This document shows positions 27,601 to 41,300 of a DNA stretch of 64,000 bases, piece after piece; the first letter of the stretch is position 1, and each line of letters starts with the position of its first letter. Both the position numbers and the translations under genes were made by a program. The notes beneath the pieces are model-generated. The model was given only the letters and a program-made list of their open reading frames with translations, was not told where the DNA came from and did no database searches. Source of the stretch: Proteles cristata cristata (Eukaryota; Chordata; Mammalia; Carnivora; Hyaenidae); the NCBI GenBank assembly GCA_017311185.1, contig JAESUZ010000424.1:186001-250000 (forward strand), read 5' to 3'.

Positions 27601-28426
27601 TTTCAGAATTTAACCTGCAGTCCATGTCCTTCGCCAGGTCCCTGCCTGGGAACTGTCCTCCCTTCCTGATAACCTCGCCTGAGCTACTGATCCACTTGGA
27701 GAGCTCCAACTTCCGTGGGCCGACAAGGGCACAGTGGGCTAGCTCCGTGGACTTAAGCGGTCCACTCAGTGGGCTACGTGCTTAGATGACCAAAAATAAA
27801 ATTTCCAAATAACAATAATGATAATGCTTAATGGCCTAGCATTTTTATGTGCTTTTCTAAGGGCTTTACGTGTATTAACTCACTTAATCCTTACAACAAT
27901 CGCAGATGCTAGCTTCTAGGGGTAATCTTCAAATTTTTCAGTGGAGAAGACTGAGGCGCAGAAAGACTAAGTAACTCGCCCAAGGTCACATGAAGTACGG
28001 CAGAGACTCACGCCTTGGAGGTCCGACCCTAGAGCCCACGCCATTCATCCTGTCGCTCTCCTGGCTCTACCATGTCCCGACTCTAGCGCAATACTGAGGG
28101 GGCTGCAGGGGTCTGGAGTTCTATAGGCAGAGCTGGTTTTTTGATCCCAGTTCTACCACTTGTTGGCTGTGACATGGGATAGGTCACAGCTGCGTTTAGG
28201 GTTGTAGTGACTTTAACAATGTAGACCAGGTACCAAGCAGAGGAACTGACACCCAGCACGTGCCGCAGACACTGTTTCCCTCCTCAGCCCTTCTCATTGC
28301 CTCTATTGTGGACTCTTGTGGATGGAGATGACTTTTGTAGCTTCACTAAGAATCTGTTATGGACCAAGCTCTCTTATTCCTGTGCCTCTCATTCCTGTGG
28401 ATTTTTTTTAATGTTTATTTATTTTT

Positions 28427-28461
<35 letters not shown>

Positions 28462-31400
28462 TGTGTGAGTGGAGAAGAGGCAGAGAGAGAGGGAGATACA
28501 GAATCGGAAGCAGGCTCCAGGCTCTGAGCTGTCAGGACAGAGCCTGCCACAGAGCTTGAACTCACAAACTGGCAGATCATGACCTGAGTCAAAGTCTGAC
28601 GCTTAACCAGCTGAGCCACCCAGGCGCCCCTCATTTGTGCTTTTTTGCTGGAGCAACACTTTTGAAATGAACCTGTGATCTGCAGTCGTTCAACTCCTTT
28701 TAGATCCCTTCAGGGCTCAGGCTAGAGACTGTCCAGGCAGCAGACCTTCCTGGGCGCCTGAATGAGTCACTGGGACAGTGTTTTAACAAGGAAGCTCATT
28801 CCAAGAGACAACCATGTGGACTGTAAGTAGCATTTGTGAAACTAAAATTCTTCTGCATTTGTAGGACAACTTGGCTCTCCTGGAGGAGTGAATCCTCTTT
28901 CTGAAAAGATTAAAAAACCTAAGGTGTTTGTGACCGAGGGAAAAGATGTTGCTCTTACTGGAGTGTGTGTATTCTTCATCAGGACTGACACTTCCAGAGC
29001 TGTCACCCCTGAGAACATCCACAAGGTAAGGTTCCGGGGCCATCCTTTACCCCAAATGACTCCAAATCACATAAATTCTACCAAAAAAAAAAAAATCCCT
29101 TCCTGTAGAGGTAACCAATGTGTTCATTATCTAAAACTACTTTCAGAGAAGTATGTCTAAAAGCATTCATAGCAAACAAGAAGACATTACCTTTAAATCT
29201 GTTTAGTAAGAGGACTTAATATTCAGTTTTTGAATAAGAATTAATATAACATTATATGTATGTATGTGTGCGTGATACAGTATAAAGTCTTTCCTTTAAA
29301 AAATAATTCCCCATGCATTATTTACTTAATGACAAATTTCATACATTTAAAGTAAGATTTATAATAATGGATACATAATTTTATTTTTTGTGTGTGCAGA
29401 GTAAAGTGCACGTCTCCTCTGCCCTCAGTGGGGGCACTATCTGTTTGGAGCAAATAGACTGGTAGACGTGTCATGTTCTGTTTGTTTCATTTCAGGTTTT
29501 CATTTTCACGATTGCAATTTAGAATAGTATAAAGCTTAGGTCTTAGCAAGGGCATCAAAAAATACTTTACTGGATGGAGAGACTGAATATACAAACAAAG
29601 GCCAGAACACATATAAAGCAGAATTTTCACCTGTAACCGGCAGCAACCTGCCCAGGGAGCCAACCCTCTTATCTACAAAACAACCCCAGGAGCCAGCCTG
29701 GTCCCAGGGAGTCAGATTAGCTGGAAGCCAGCAAAGAAGCCACACAGTAGTTGCTGTAACAAATTGGCCAGCACTGCCCCACTTGGTTTGTGACTGTTGA
29801 CCTCCCTAATTTTTGTGTGTACTCCCAGCATACATCTCTGGTGCCAGAGAAAGCCAAATACGCACCCTGCTCGCAGATCACATGGGATGCCCCAATCCTA
29901 GGGGCTGCCTCCAGGTCCTCCACACCGGCAGCCTCCAATCAGGATGCCCCTAAAACCTTCTCTTTCCTCCACTAAAGGCTTTCCCACTCCCCCGCTTGCT
30001 TCTAAGTGTCTGCAGAGATGCAGGTGAGAGTGTGGCCGACTCCTGCCATAGCAAGTTGAGTAACCAGCGTTTGCTTTTCTCATTCGGTTGGTCTCCATTT
30101 ACTAATGCAGGATATTTGGTTAATGAACAGCATTCAGAAATGACTAAGAAGCTATGTTGCAACTGGAGATAATTCTTACAGCAGAGAATCTCCTAACTGT
30201 GTTCCAGGAGGTGACCTTTAACATGCTAGATCCTGCGGATGGGGGCCTGCTCAACAGTGTGAGGCGTTTGCTGTCGGACATCTTCATTCCTGCTCTCAGG
30301 GCCACGAGCCATGGCTGGGGTGAGCTCGAGGGTCTTCCGGAAGCATCCAGCATTCGGCAGGAGTTCTTGAGCTCTCTGGAAGGCTTTGTGGGCGTCCTGT
30401 CGGGAGCACAGGAGAGTTTGAAGGAGAAGGTAAGAATGAATAACTTATTCCTTCAAAAGTTATCAGAGGGTGAACAAATCAACATACAAGCGTCTAATGC
30501 TTCTGTTGGTCTTAATTCCACTGCCTGGCAAATCTTGAAAAAATTTTGTGGGTATTTTTATTGCCCCTCCAAGTGGTGGTGACTAGGTATAAATTCTTAT
30601 GGTTTGGAGTGATTAATGCATTAGAAATGTTGGCTATGATGGAGGATTTCATTCAATCACATCACATGCTTGACTGCAAAGAGAAAATGTAGGAAATGCT
30701 TGTGGCATTGTTGTGCATCCTAGGAGGAAAGGAATTTGGAATCAGAGAGTATGGGGTGTGTGCCCATGCGTGTGCGGGGGTGGGGGGGGGTGGGTAAGGA
30801 TGGAGGAAATCCCGAAGATGAGAGAGAAGGAGAGCAGTTGATGTATCTGGATGGAGTGGGTTGGGTCCTATGGTTAAGCCTGTGACCAAAAGGGCCTTTA
30901 AGAATAAGTTTGACAGATATGAGATTTAGCTTCCTTAAAATTTGTGCAGTATACTGGAAGCCTGTGTTACCTGTCACATGGGGCAGAGGGTGGTGAATGA
31001 AAAATCGTGATGGACGACAGCCCTGATCACACATGTATGGGAGACAGAAATGTAGCCTATGATACTGATGGTAGTGTGTTACTCACTTCTCTCCGGAGGA
31101 GACTGGGAAGTATTGGGGCCTAGGGGGATGTTGGGGGAGAGAGGCATTAGGCCTTCTAGAGGATATGGGATAGGGGAGTCGAGTAAATTTCATCCAGATG
31201 GGAGCCGGATGATTCCACCTAATATCTGAGTTCTATGTGCAGTGAACTCTGATGCAGGCCTATTTACTAAACTGCAAGCTGAAGCAAGTTAAAGTGTTGC
31301 TCTCCTTGAAAAAGCAGCGCTTTCAAATGGTTCCACCTCATATTGTGGTAGAGGTATTAGCAAAAGCGGATGGATCTCCACCTAGAAGGGAGGTAGTGTC

Positions 31401-32700
31401 CCTTCATGAGGAGCCGAGGTCTCCCGGGTAAATCCAAAGATGGCTGCGGAACACGTGGCCGGTGGAAGATGCAGTGTGGGGGAGGGGAGGGGTGGAGGCG
31501 GGCTGGGAGGTTCCCCCAGGCGGGCAGCGTGAGCAAGGGCCCAGGGGAGCCGAGGCATGTGCCTGCCCCGCTGGGTCTTCAGAGCCCCGTCGGAGGGTAG
31601 CAAAGTGCAAACCACAGAAAGGGGAGGCCAGGTTCTGGGAGGACAGAGTGGTGTCTCCGAGTCCGTGTAGATGGCGCAGGACATAGAACTTCTGAGCAGC
31701 GGTGGGCCTGGGAGCCAGGGCTGGAGGCCGTCAGGTAAGGTTCGAGCTGGCAGCGCTTCATTAGGAAGCCAAGGGAAGGAAACCTTGAGGGGGCGGTCCA
31801 GGGGTTAGAGGGTCCCCTTGCAGCAGACCCTCATAGCTGGGGCTCTGCGTCGCCCTGCAGGCGTCTCTGCGGGTCTGAACTCCCCATCTGGTGCCCTTCA
31901 CTCCCAACCTGCACCATTCACCTGCCATGGCTCCTAGTGAACCCGCTGGTTTTACCTCGTTATCAGGAAGCCCTTAGGGCCTGGCCATTGTGTTGTGGCT
32001 CCTGGGCCATATGGGCAATTGAAGGTGACAAATAACCATGGCCCTTCCTGCTGGCTCTAAACCAGTCGAGAGAATCGTACTAGCTCTATTGTTGCTAAGG
32101 GGGATTAGGCCCAAAACCTGAATTTAGGCATTCACAGCGCCAGGCGCACCTTTCCCAGGAGGAAATGTCCTGAGCAAATATGGAGGCCCATTTATCTGTG
32201 GGCAGAAATGCGCTAGGTTTCTTTGTCAAGTCAAAATCCAGCAAGTCTCCTTCTCTATTCTCTTTCTCCTTCCTCCGCTGAAACGAATCCCTGTGTTTGC
32301 CTTTGAACTTGCAAACTCTAAGGATGTTATTGGGTAAGGACAGGAGAATCTTTTCATCTGGCTCGTTTCAAAAAAAGAATGTAATGCCTTAGAAAGTACC
32401 TTCCCCCAATCAATTTCCTTGAAGCTCCCTCATGTTCTTTGGTTTTGTGAGTTGACTCTTTAATTTCTAAATTCCCTATTAATTCCCCTAATTTGTGATA
32501 TTATGACTCCTTCTCTTTAGTTCACTATTCTTGTTTAATGACCCCAAATCAGCCCTCATTCACCTCCAGTGGTGTGCTCAGTTCACAGGGAGGACTGAGC
32601 ATTATGTATGCTTTCATACATGCTTTCAGAGATCTGTTTTCAGAGAGCAGGGTAGTTTAGAGAAGATCTGTAGATCCTTCTAAGCCCAGGGGTCAACCAG

Positions 32701-32741
<41 letters not shown>

Positions 32742-35512
32742 AAAGTTAGCACCATCATGGGGTGCCTGGGTGGCTCAGTTGGTTAAGCATCCAACTCTTG
32801 ATTTCAGATCCAACTCTCTCTCTGTCCCTTCCTCTCTCTCTCTCAAAATAAATAAACATTAAAAAAATGAAATTAGCATCATTTTTTAATTTTTTGCTTC
32901 ATTTTATTATTTAACTTTTATTTTAATTAGGTGAACCTTCAAAAGTGTGACATATTTGAACTAAAAGCCCTGAAGGAACCGACAGACTACTTGACTCTAG
33001 CTAATAACCCAGAGACTTTGGAGAAGGTAGAAAGTTGTATGAGAGTATGGATCAAACAGACCGAACAGGTAATTTTCAGAAACCAAACATCGGCTTCAGA
33101 TGCCATGTTACTGAACTAGTCAATGGAAGCCAGTAGATATCCTTTGCTGTTCCCATTTGCCTAAGTATTTAACACATCCCTCAAAAGGTGAGGCGTTCAA
33201 TGCAGTTTTAATTTACAGTCATTAGGTAAGAAGAGATAGTAACAAATTTGAAGAGAGGAAAGAAAGTGACTTTAAATACTTAATGTAAGAAGAAGACTGC
33301 ACTTTGTCAATTTTTTTTCTCAAGGTGTATTTTACTTGAGAGAGAATCTTGTAGAAGTACAAGGAGTTTTCCAATCAGTGTGCCTTCTGAAAGACTTAAC
33401 ATAAGAACAGATATTTTCAGAAAAATCCCAAGTGACGTGGACAACTAATCAAAAAGTAAGCACCATGAAAATTAACCAACTGAAGGCATGGAGTCTCTCT
33501 ATTGCTCGAAGAGTATACATTAAATGAATAGTCAAGGAAACGTTCCGAGATCAGGTCCTCCGAACGTTCACTAAAGTTTTTTAAGTAAGTAGTTTTCAAT
33601 TCGAGCATGTTAACTACACTTTTGTTGAGGGTTTAAAAATGGATACAAGTAAAAGGCCATCACTGGAAGCATGCAAATGAATAAAAAGATATCATGATTC
33701 AGATAGCATAATTGATTTATTTCCCTCTTTTTTGCCTGCCTGTGACTTTCATACCACCGGCCCTGTTCAGGGATTCATGGTTCTGTGGTGTATTTTCAGG
33801 TGCTTGCTGAAAACAACCAGCTGCGTAAGGAAGCGGATGACCTTGGGCCCCGAGCAGAGCTGGAACACTGGAAAAAAAGACTGTCCAAATTTAACTACCT
33901 TTTGGATCAATTAAAAAGCCCGGATGTGAAGGCTGTCTTGGCAATGCTTGCTGCTGCCAGGTCAAAACTTCTGAAGGTTGTCAGCCATTTCCTTCTGCTT
34001 TATGAAATGGGAATGAACATTCTCTAGGTGTATTTTCATGTCATAGAGTAACTAGAAGCAGAAAAATGTTGTTATACCTTTATGAAAAAACTTTAAGATT
34101 GGATAACATTTCCCTTTTATAATTCTGGGTACTATGGACATTACCTTTGAATTAAGAGTATTTGTTGGCTGGTGTGCATGTATGTATATATTATTAGAGA
34201 GAATTGCATGTAATTATGATGTAGCATAATATCACAATTATATGTATATTTTGAATTCATACTAACCAGGAGTTGTAATGGACTTACTTTGAGTCCATTA
34301 TATATTCAGCCCTAGTATATTGGTTCTATATCCCCATGTAACAAATTATCCTAACACTTAGCAACTTAAAACAGCAAACATATATTACGTCCCAGTCTGT
34401 GGGTCCGGGATTTGGGGGCAGCTCGGCTTGGTGCCTCTGACTCAGAATCTCTCCCGAGGTTGTAGTCAGGATGTCGGCTCCTCTGAAGCTTACCTGGGGG
34501 GAGGGGGTCTGCCTCCAAGTTGCTCCTGGGGTCATTGCAGGATTCAGTTTCTTGCTGGCTGTTGGCTGGAGTCTTCCTTCAGTTCTTTACCATAGAAAGT
34601 ATGGGCGTGAGGTGCAAAATGGATCCAGGAGCCAGTGGAGGGAGGAAAGTGTGAGTTCAAATGGAGGTGCTGCCCTCTTGATGCTCTGTCCTAGTTAGAT
34701 TTTATAAGAGAAGGCCTTAAAGAGATACCTTTAAACATTCAGCCAAAAAATTTAAATTGCTCTCCAATGTGGCCATACCCCTCACTCCTGTGGATTTAAT
34801 TTTCTGTGACATACACAAGATAAACTGAAAGTCTGACACAATGGACTCATGGTGACTCTTAGCAGTATGTTGGACGTTCCTTTATAATAATTATATAAAC
34901 ATTGCTTTCCTGTCTTGTGCTTAGACTTGGCGGGAGATGGATATTCGCATCACTGATGCAGCTAATGAAGCAAAGGACAATGTCAAATATTTGTACACAC
35001 TTGAAAAATGCTGCGACCCCTTGTACAGTAGTGACCCGGTGAGTTGAAGATTTCTACTTGCTTAGTCTGCTGATGAACCTTTTGCACTGGCGGAATTGAG
35101 TGTGGAGTTTGGTTCATTAATATTACAGTCTGTTGGAAAAGTCTTCAAAATTTTACTCTCAAGAAAATTGTTTATGTATATAGTTGACCCTTGAGCAACA
35201 TGGGTTTGGATGGCATATGTCCACCTACACATGAGGTTTTTTCTTCTATAAATACAGTATATTGCTGAAAATGTGTTTTATCTTTCCTACCATTTTCTTT
35301 TCTCTAGCTTATTTGATTGTAAAAATATAGTATATAATACATATAACACACAGAATATGTGTTAGTCAACTGTTTATATTATCAGTAAGACTTTCAGTCA
35401 ACAGTAGGCTACTAGTAGTTAAATTCTGAGGGCAGTCAAAAGTTATGCATGAACTTTTAACTACATGGGGATTGGTGCTTCTGCCCCCTCATTGTTCAAG
35501 GGTCAACTGTAC

Positions 35513-35567
<55 letters not shown>

Positions 35568-35641
35568 ATCTATCTATACCTGTCTACCTGTCTGTCTCTG
35601 TCTATCTATCTATGTATCTATCTGAGATGGATATGCAATAT

Positions 35642-35724
<83 letters not shown>

Positions 35725-38272
35725 AGATGGATATGCAATATTATATTTTAAAAGCCTTTATTGTACATTCCAGTTTCCATTAAGTATTGTAATTGACATT
35801 CTGGATGATACTCAAAGAAGTGTGGGAAGAGTTATCGGTTGGTGTTTTATCCTTTAACTTTAGGGAGTGTCTGCTTTTATTGATTACAAAATTAACTGTT
35901 AACCTTGTCATTAACAGACAGTTAATGTTTCTTGCATTGAAACAAAACTTGATTAACTGCATATGACTACATAATAAAAATGAAATTACCTTTAAATACA
36001 TTTATATGGAGTGTTAAGTAATACTTTAAAAACTTAACTAAAAATGTCTTAGCTAATTTTATTCTAATGAAGATTGAATGGTTGTACTATCAGAATTTTG
36101 CTGAATTTGGTATTTGTTTCCCTGAAAACTTTTGTGGTGTCTTCCAGGTTTCCATGGTTGATGCTATCCCTACACTTATAAATGCAATTAAAATGATCTA
36201 TAGTATCTCTCATTATTATAACACCTCTGAGAAGATCACATCTCTGTTTGTAAAGGTAAGTGCATAGCATAGATCCCGTGGTCACTTTTTTTTCTTTTTC
36301 AGTGGTTGATTTTTTGGTAATTAGAAATTACCATATAGAGACAATTCAATGTCTATGTATCCTACAATTTAAAAAAATGTAATCTCTCAATAGAGATAGA
36401 TTTAAGTGTATTTGTGAGGCTGATTCTTGTAAATCATAAAACATTATTTCCTAAAGTAATCATTATAATAAATAATTGTGCTGTTTTTTAATTAAAATTT
36501 TTTTTTAATGTTTATTCAGTTTTGAGAGATGGTGAGAGACAGAACATGAGTGGGGGAGAGGCAGAGAGAGAGGGACACACAGAATCTGAAGCAGGCCCCA
36601 GGCTCTGAGCACAGAGCCTAATGTGGGGCTTGAACTCATGGACTGCAAGATCATGACCTGAGCTGAAGTTGGACGCTTAACAAGTTGAGCCATCCAGGCA
36701 CCCCAACAATTTATTTATATAATAAAAATTGTTTAAAAGATTCTTTTTGGAATTTCTTTTCCTATGTTATTTAGCACATTATTTATTCTCATTAGGTACA
36801 TTTTAATTAAGAAAAACTATATTTAACTGGCTTTCTCCTGCTTTATATTTTATGTGCCACTTTTCCAAATTTATTTGATGCCACAGTTGTTTACTTGGTG
36901 GTATTAGAACAGTAATCATGGCCATAAAAGCCACTTGCAACATTTCAGTAACCTAAAGCTATTATAATGATTCTGCCAAAAAAATAACGATGTTTAAACC
37001 TTATGTCCTAACTCGTAAGCCTTTATGGTGAGCGCTGTTCCCTTTCCCATTTTGAACAGTCTCTAAGAAGTAAACGACTTTCATCACCAAGGTGAAAATT
37101 TTAAACGTTGTGCTAAAATAGAAGCATTTCCTCCTCATCAGGACTTGTGTTATGAATGCCTAACAGAGTAGGAGGCAAGGTTCTCCTTGGGAAGAGGCAC
37201 ATCCAGCCTGAGAACTGGACAGGAGACTCCCTTTCCTCTGCCCTCAGGCAGGCAGTTCAGGTAGAGAGAGGACAGAAATCCATGAGATTCTTGCTCCACT
37301 TCTTCCCACGTTAAAAGGACATATGAAGGTCATGAGGGATATTCCCTGAGAAGGAGCCTCAAAAGTCAGTTTGTGTCATCGCTCCAGGCTTCATGCATAG
37401 TATCTGCAAGGCTTGTTTTTGAACAAAATTATGAAACCATTGTTTATCTAATTTTTAGGAGCCTTTCATTACGGAAATTTCGAGACAGGTCCAAAAGGAC
37501 AGAGAATTGTACACCAGCCCCCCCCCACCGCCCGCAACATCCCCATCACCCAGGTTCTGTCTGCACGCCACCCACTTGTCCCACGCACTCTTCCAGCCTT
37601 TGCACTGCACGTCTCAGACATCATGACATTCCATGCATACACAAGTCATCTGCTTTTCCTTTTAAGTTATAAAGAAAATCACAAGAAAATTCTGAAGAAG
37701 TTTTTATTTTACAGTTTGGAGGGGTGGACAAAAAGTTAGTGGTTACGGATGTCAGCTTGACTCTTTTCTCTGTTGCTTCTTCTCCTTTTTGACATTTTTA
37801 CTACAGCTCCTGGTGTCATGAAATGATCAGGGTGGACAATCCTTTGCATGGCACTTGGAGACTGTGAGTTAATGTTAGAGCAGCCTTCCTAAGGAGACCG
37901 TGGGACTCTCAACAGCTTTCAGACAGGGAAATGAGTCCTCTCCTGGTTGGTTGAGACGTTCATCCTGAAGAAACAAGGGGGCCCACAATGCTGACTGGCC
38001 ACAGTGCTTTCGATTCTGTGATTTCACCAACGATTTTGACAGTACATATTATAATAATAACAAATGGAAGCAGAGAGTAGAAGGGGGTTGCCAGAGGCCG
38101 GGGAGTGTGGGAAACGGGGAGAGACTGGTTGAAAGCTACAAGTCTCAGTTATAAGGTGAAAAATTCTGGGGCTCTAATGCACAGCATAGAGACTATAGTT
38201 AATAATACTTGTATTGTGTACTCAAAAATTGGTAAGAGACCAGATCTGAAGTCTTCTCAGAATGCGCGCATG

Positions 38273-38310
<38 letters not shown>

Positions 38311-41300
38311 GGTAAACTGTGAGGTGGTACATGTGTTAACTTGATTGTGGTAATCATTTCACTCTGTATATGAATATCAAGGATCATGTTGTACACCTGA
38401 AATAAAGACAAATTTTGTTTGTCATTTATACCTCAGTAGAACTGGGGTAAAAAAGTGTTAGTGCTGGATCATGGTTGTGATGGAAAAAAATAAACCTAAT
38501 GTTGAGTTCGCAGATCGCACACCCTGAGAGGCAGAGGAGTCAAGGACCCTCTAGTCCAGTTTGTGAGTGATGGCTGTTTTACATACTTAGCACCATTTTA
38601 TTGGGAAATTCCAGGTGACGAATCAGATGATATCTGCATGTAAAGCCTACATTACCAACAATGGGACTGCATCCATCTGGAGCCAGCCGCAGGGTGTGGT
38701 TGTGGACAAGATATTATCTGCAATTAAACTCAAGGAGGTAACGGTCAGCTTAATAACACATTTAAATAATGTTTTATTATTTTTATGTTTGTGCCGATGC
38801 ATCTTAAATCATTTAGCAGTTACATTATTGATTGCTCAAAAGAATTCTTCTTGTAAAAGAGTAATTCTTTATTGTTAAGAAAATTGAATGTTAATAAATC
38901 TGCTCTCAACATTTATTCATTTATTCTGCTGTTTTGGGAACCCGTTACATCCCAATCCCACACTCCGTCCCAAAATACAAAGATGAGGTAGTTTCATTAG
39001 TTTCTTGAGGATTAATGGGAAGCTGGACACAGAGTTAGGCTACTCTTAACAAAGTGGGATCAAGTGGAAAGGCTGTGCCTTTGAGTTACCTCATAAATAA
39101 TTAGGGATTTGCTAGATTGGGAGTTAGGAAGAGATGGCATTGCCAGCTGAAGAATGGGCATGTACAAAGGCATGACGCTGAAAGGGTTTGCAGTTTCACC
39201 CTGAATTGACAGCTTCTTCCACTGGAGAGAATAAGGTTGACAACCTGGGCTATGTTTCCCTTCTAATATTTTGGTTTTTAATTTTAAGGAGTACCAGCGC
39301 TGCTTTCACAAGACAAAACAAAAGCTTAAACAAGATCCAAATGAGAAACAATTTGAATTTAGTGAGATGTATATTTTTGGGAAATTTGAAACTTTCCACC
39401 GACGACTTGCCAAGATAATAGACATCTTTACAACTTTCAGGACGTACTCAGTCCTGCAAGATTCTAAAATTGAAGGGCTGGAAGACGTGGTCACTAAATA
39501 CCAGGTTCTGTACTTTATTTTCTATTTTTGTTTAAAGATTTTATTTATTTTTTAATGTGATGTCTACACCCAACATGGGACTTGAACTCAACCCCGAGAT
39601 CAAGAGTTGCACACTCCACTGACTGAGCCAGCCAGGTGCCCCCGAGGTTCTGTACTTTAAAACTAAATTTGCTACCCTTACCCATAACTAACACTTTAAT
39701 ATCTTGTGCAAATATCTATATTTAGAATAATTCAAATAATCAGTCTGTAATGTTAGGTGTAAGCTCATGGCCTTTGAACAATAAAGAAATTAAATCTATT
39801 TGAGAATTGTGTAATGGTGCTAATATGTTCTTCTCAGGTATGTGATTATGAGAATGACTTCCCAATAGTCTAAAATTAATCATCATTAGTAAGAGCATTT
39901 TCATTAGTAGCATAAGAAAAATGTTTAAATATAACTTATTCTTTCATTTATTCATGCAAGAAATATTTAATGAAGCATATGCTGAGTGTCAGGCACTAAC
40001 ACGCTGAGTTCTGAGTGCATTTCATTATGGCTGCATTTAAGTATTTTATTTGGACGTCTGTTAGCAAAATAAAAGAGATCAGATTTTAATTTAGCCTGAC
40101 AGTTTCTAATTGTTTTGATTTTTAACTGCTTTATCTTGTAAGGGTATTGTAACTAATCTTAGTTTTTAAAGCAGGCTCAGTGATCTAATAATGTTTTGAA
40201 GATCTTTGAAAAACAATTTACAAACAAAATGGGTTTTGAATGCTTGGTCTTGATATAGTTGAGCTTTTCTTGTTTGGGGACAGTGATATTAAAAGCTAAT
40301 TTTTTTTCGTACTTGAATTTTAAAAGAATCATAAAATTTACTGCCGCATGTTGGTTTTAGTACTCTAACAGTTTAGTCTAATATAAGGAATCTTTTTGAT
40401 TTCCTGAGTAGACCAGATTTTAGGAGAGAAAGAGAAAAGACCTTTTTTATATACCAGGAAACATTTTAGGTGGGCTGGGTGTTATCTGCTGGGTGGATAA
40501 TCTATATCTGAAACTGACAGTTTTGCGAGACAAAGACAGAATATGTTCATTTACTTTTCAGCTTGGAATTTATTTATTTTCTATTCTTAATGAAAAAATA
40601 ACTTTGGAGCATATTTCAAGGTTTATTTTTGAAGGAGAAGTTGAACTATACATCTAAATGCAGATAAAGACTGTTCTAACCTGATAAAAATACTGGGAAG
40701 AGAAATTGTTCTGAAAATCTAAAGTGAAATACTGATTAAAATGGATGTACCAGAGGATAGTGAGATAAAATGTAGATGGTGCATGAAAGCATCAAGTAAG
40801 ATTTTTGTGTGTTTAGTACCAAAGTTAGAAGCTCAAAATGGTGACCATGGAAGTGAAACTGAGGCTCCTTCTGTCAAGTCCTGTCCACCCTCCTGCTTCC
40901 TCACCTGATTCTCTTCTCCTTTGATGTTCTCCAGACACAGGTCATTTCAGTTCAGTCTACTTTAGGACTTATAGAGCTTTTTTCTGGAAAGTTCTGCCTC
41001 TGGACCATCACATGGTTTTTCCTTCTTGGACTCTAGATCTTTATTTAAATGACCCTTTCAGTTAGGTTTTTCCCTGAATCCTGTTCCTTTCAATCACTCA
41101 ATTTCACACTGTTCATTTTATCACTGTGTGAAATTATCCTGTCCACTTACTTGTGGTTTACGTAGATTCTGACCCTGTCCCCCACCAAGGCTGGGGAGGT
41201 TTTCCGAGGGCAGGGACACTTGTTTACTCTGTTCGTTCCTGTGTCTTCAGAGTTCACTAGCATATAATAGGTGTGCAATAAATACCTGTCAAGTAAATGG

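Larger units (their letters stand above)
30430..32930 (+). other. DNAH5 intron 5: content
   Basis: Apart from a G-rich run (30774-30796), a GC/CpG-rich block (31430-31760), a (TG)18 tract and a deleted SINE at the right end, no repeats or genes are evident. The short ORFs at 31382-31761 follow from high GC and have no known motif. Confidence 0.6.

Noticed and set aside
30430..30582. Extension of the exon 5 frame past the donor
   Set aside because: A good GTAAGA donor and direct continuity with exon 6 (KEK|VNLQ) fit; the extension has no homology.
35445..35783. ORFs rich in YLSI repeats
   Set aside because: They are translations of the TATC microsatellite.
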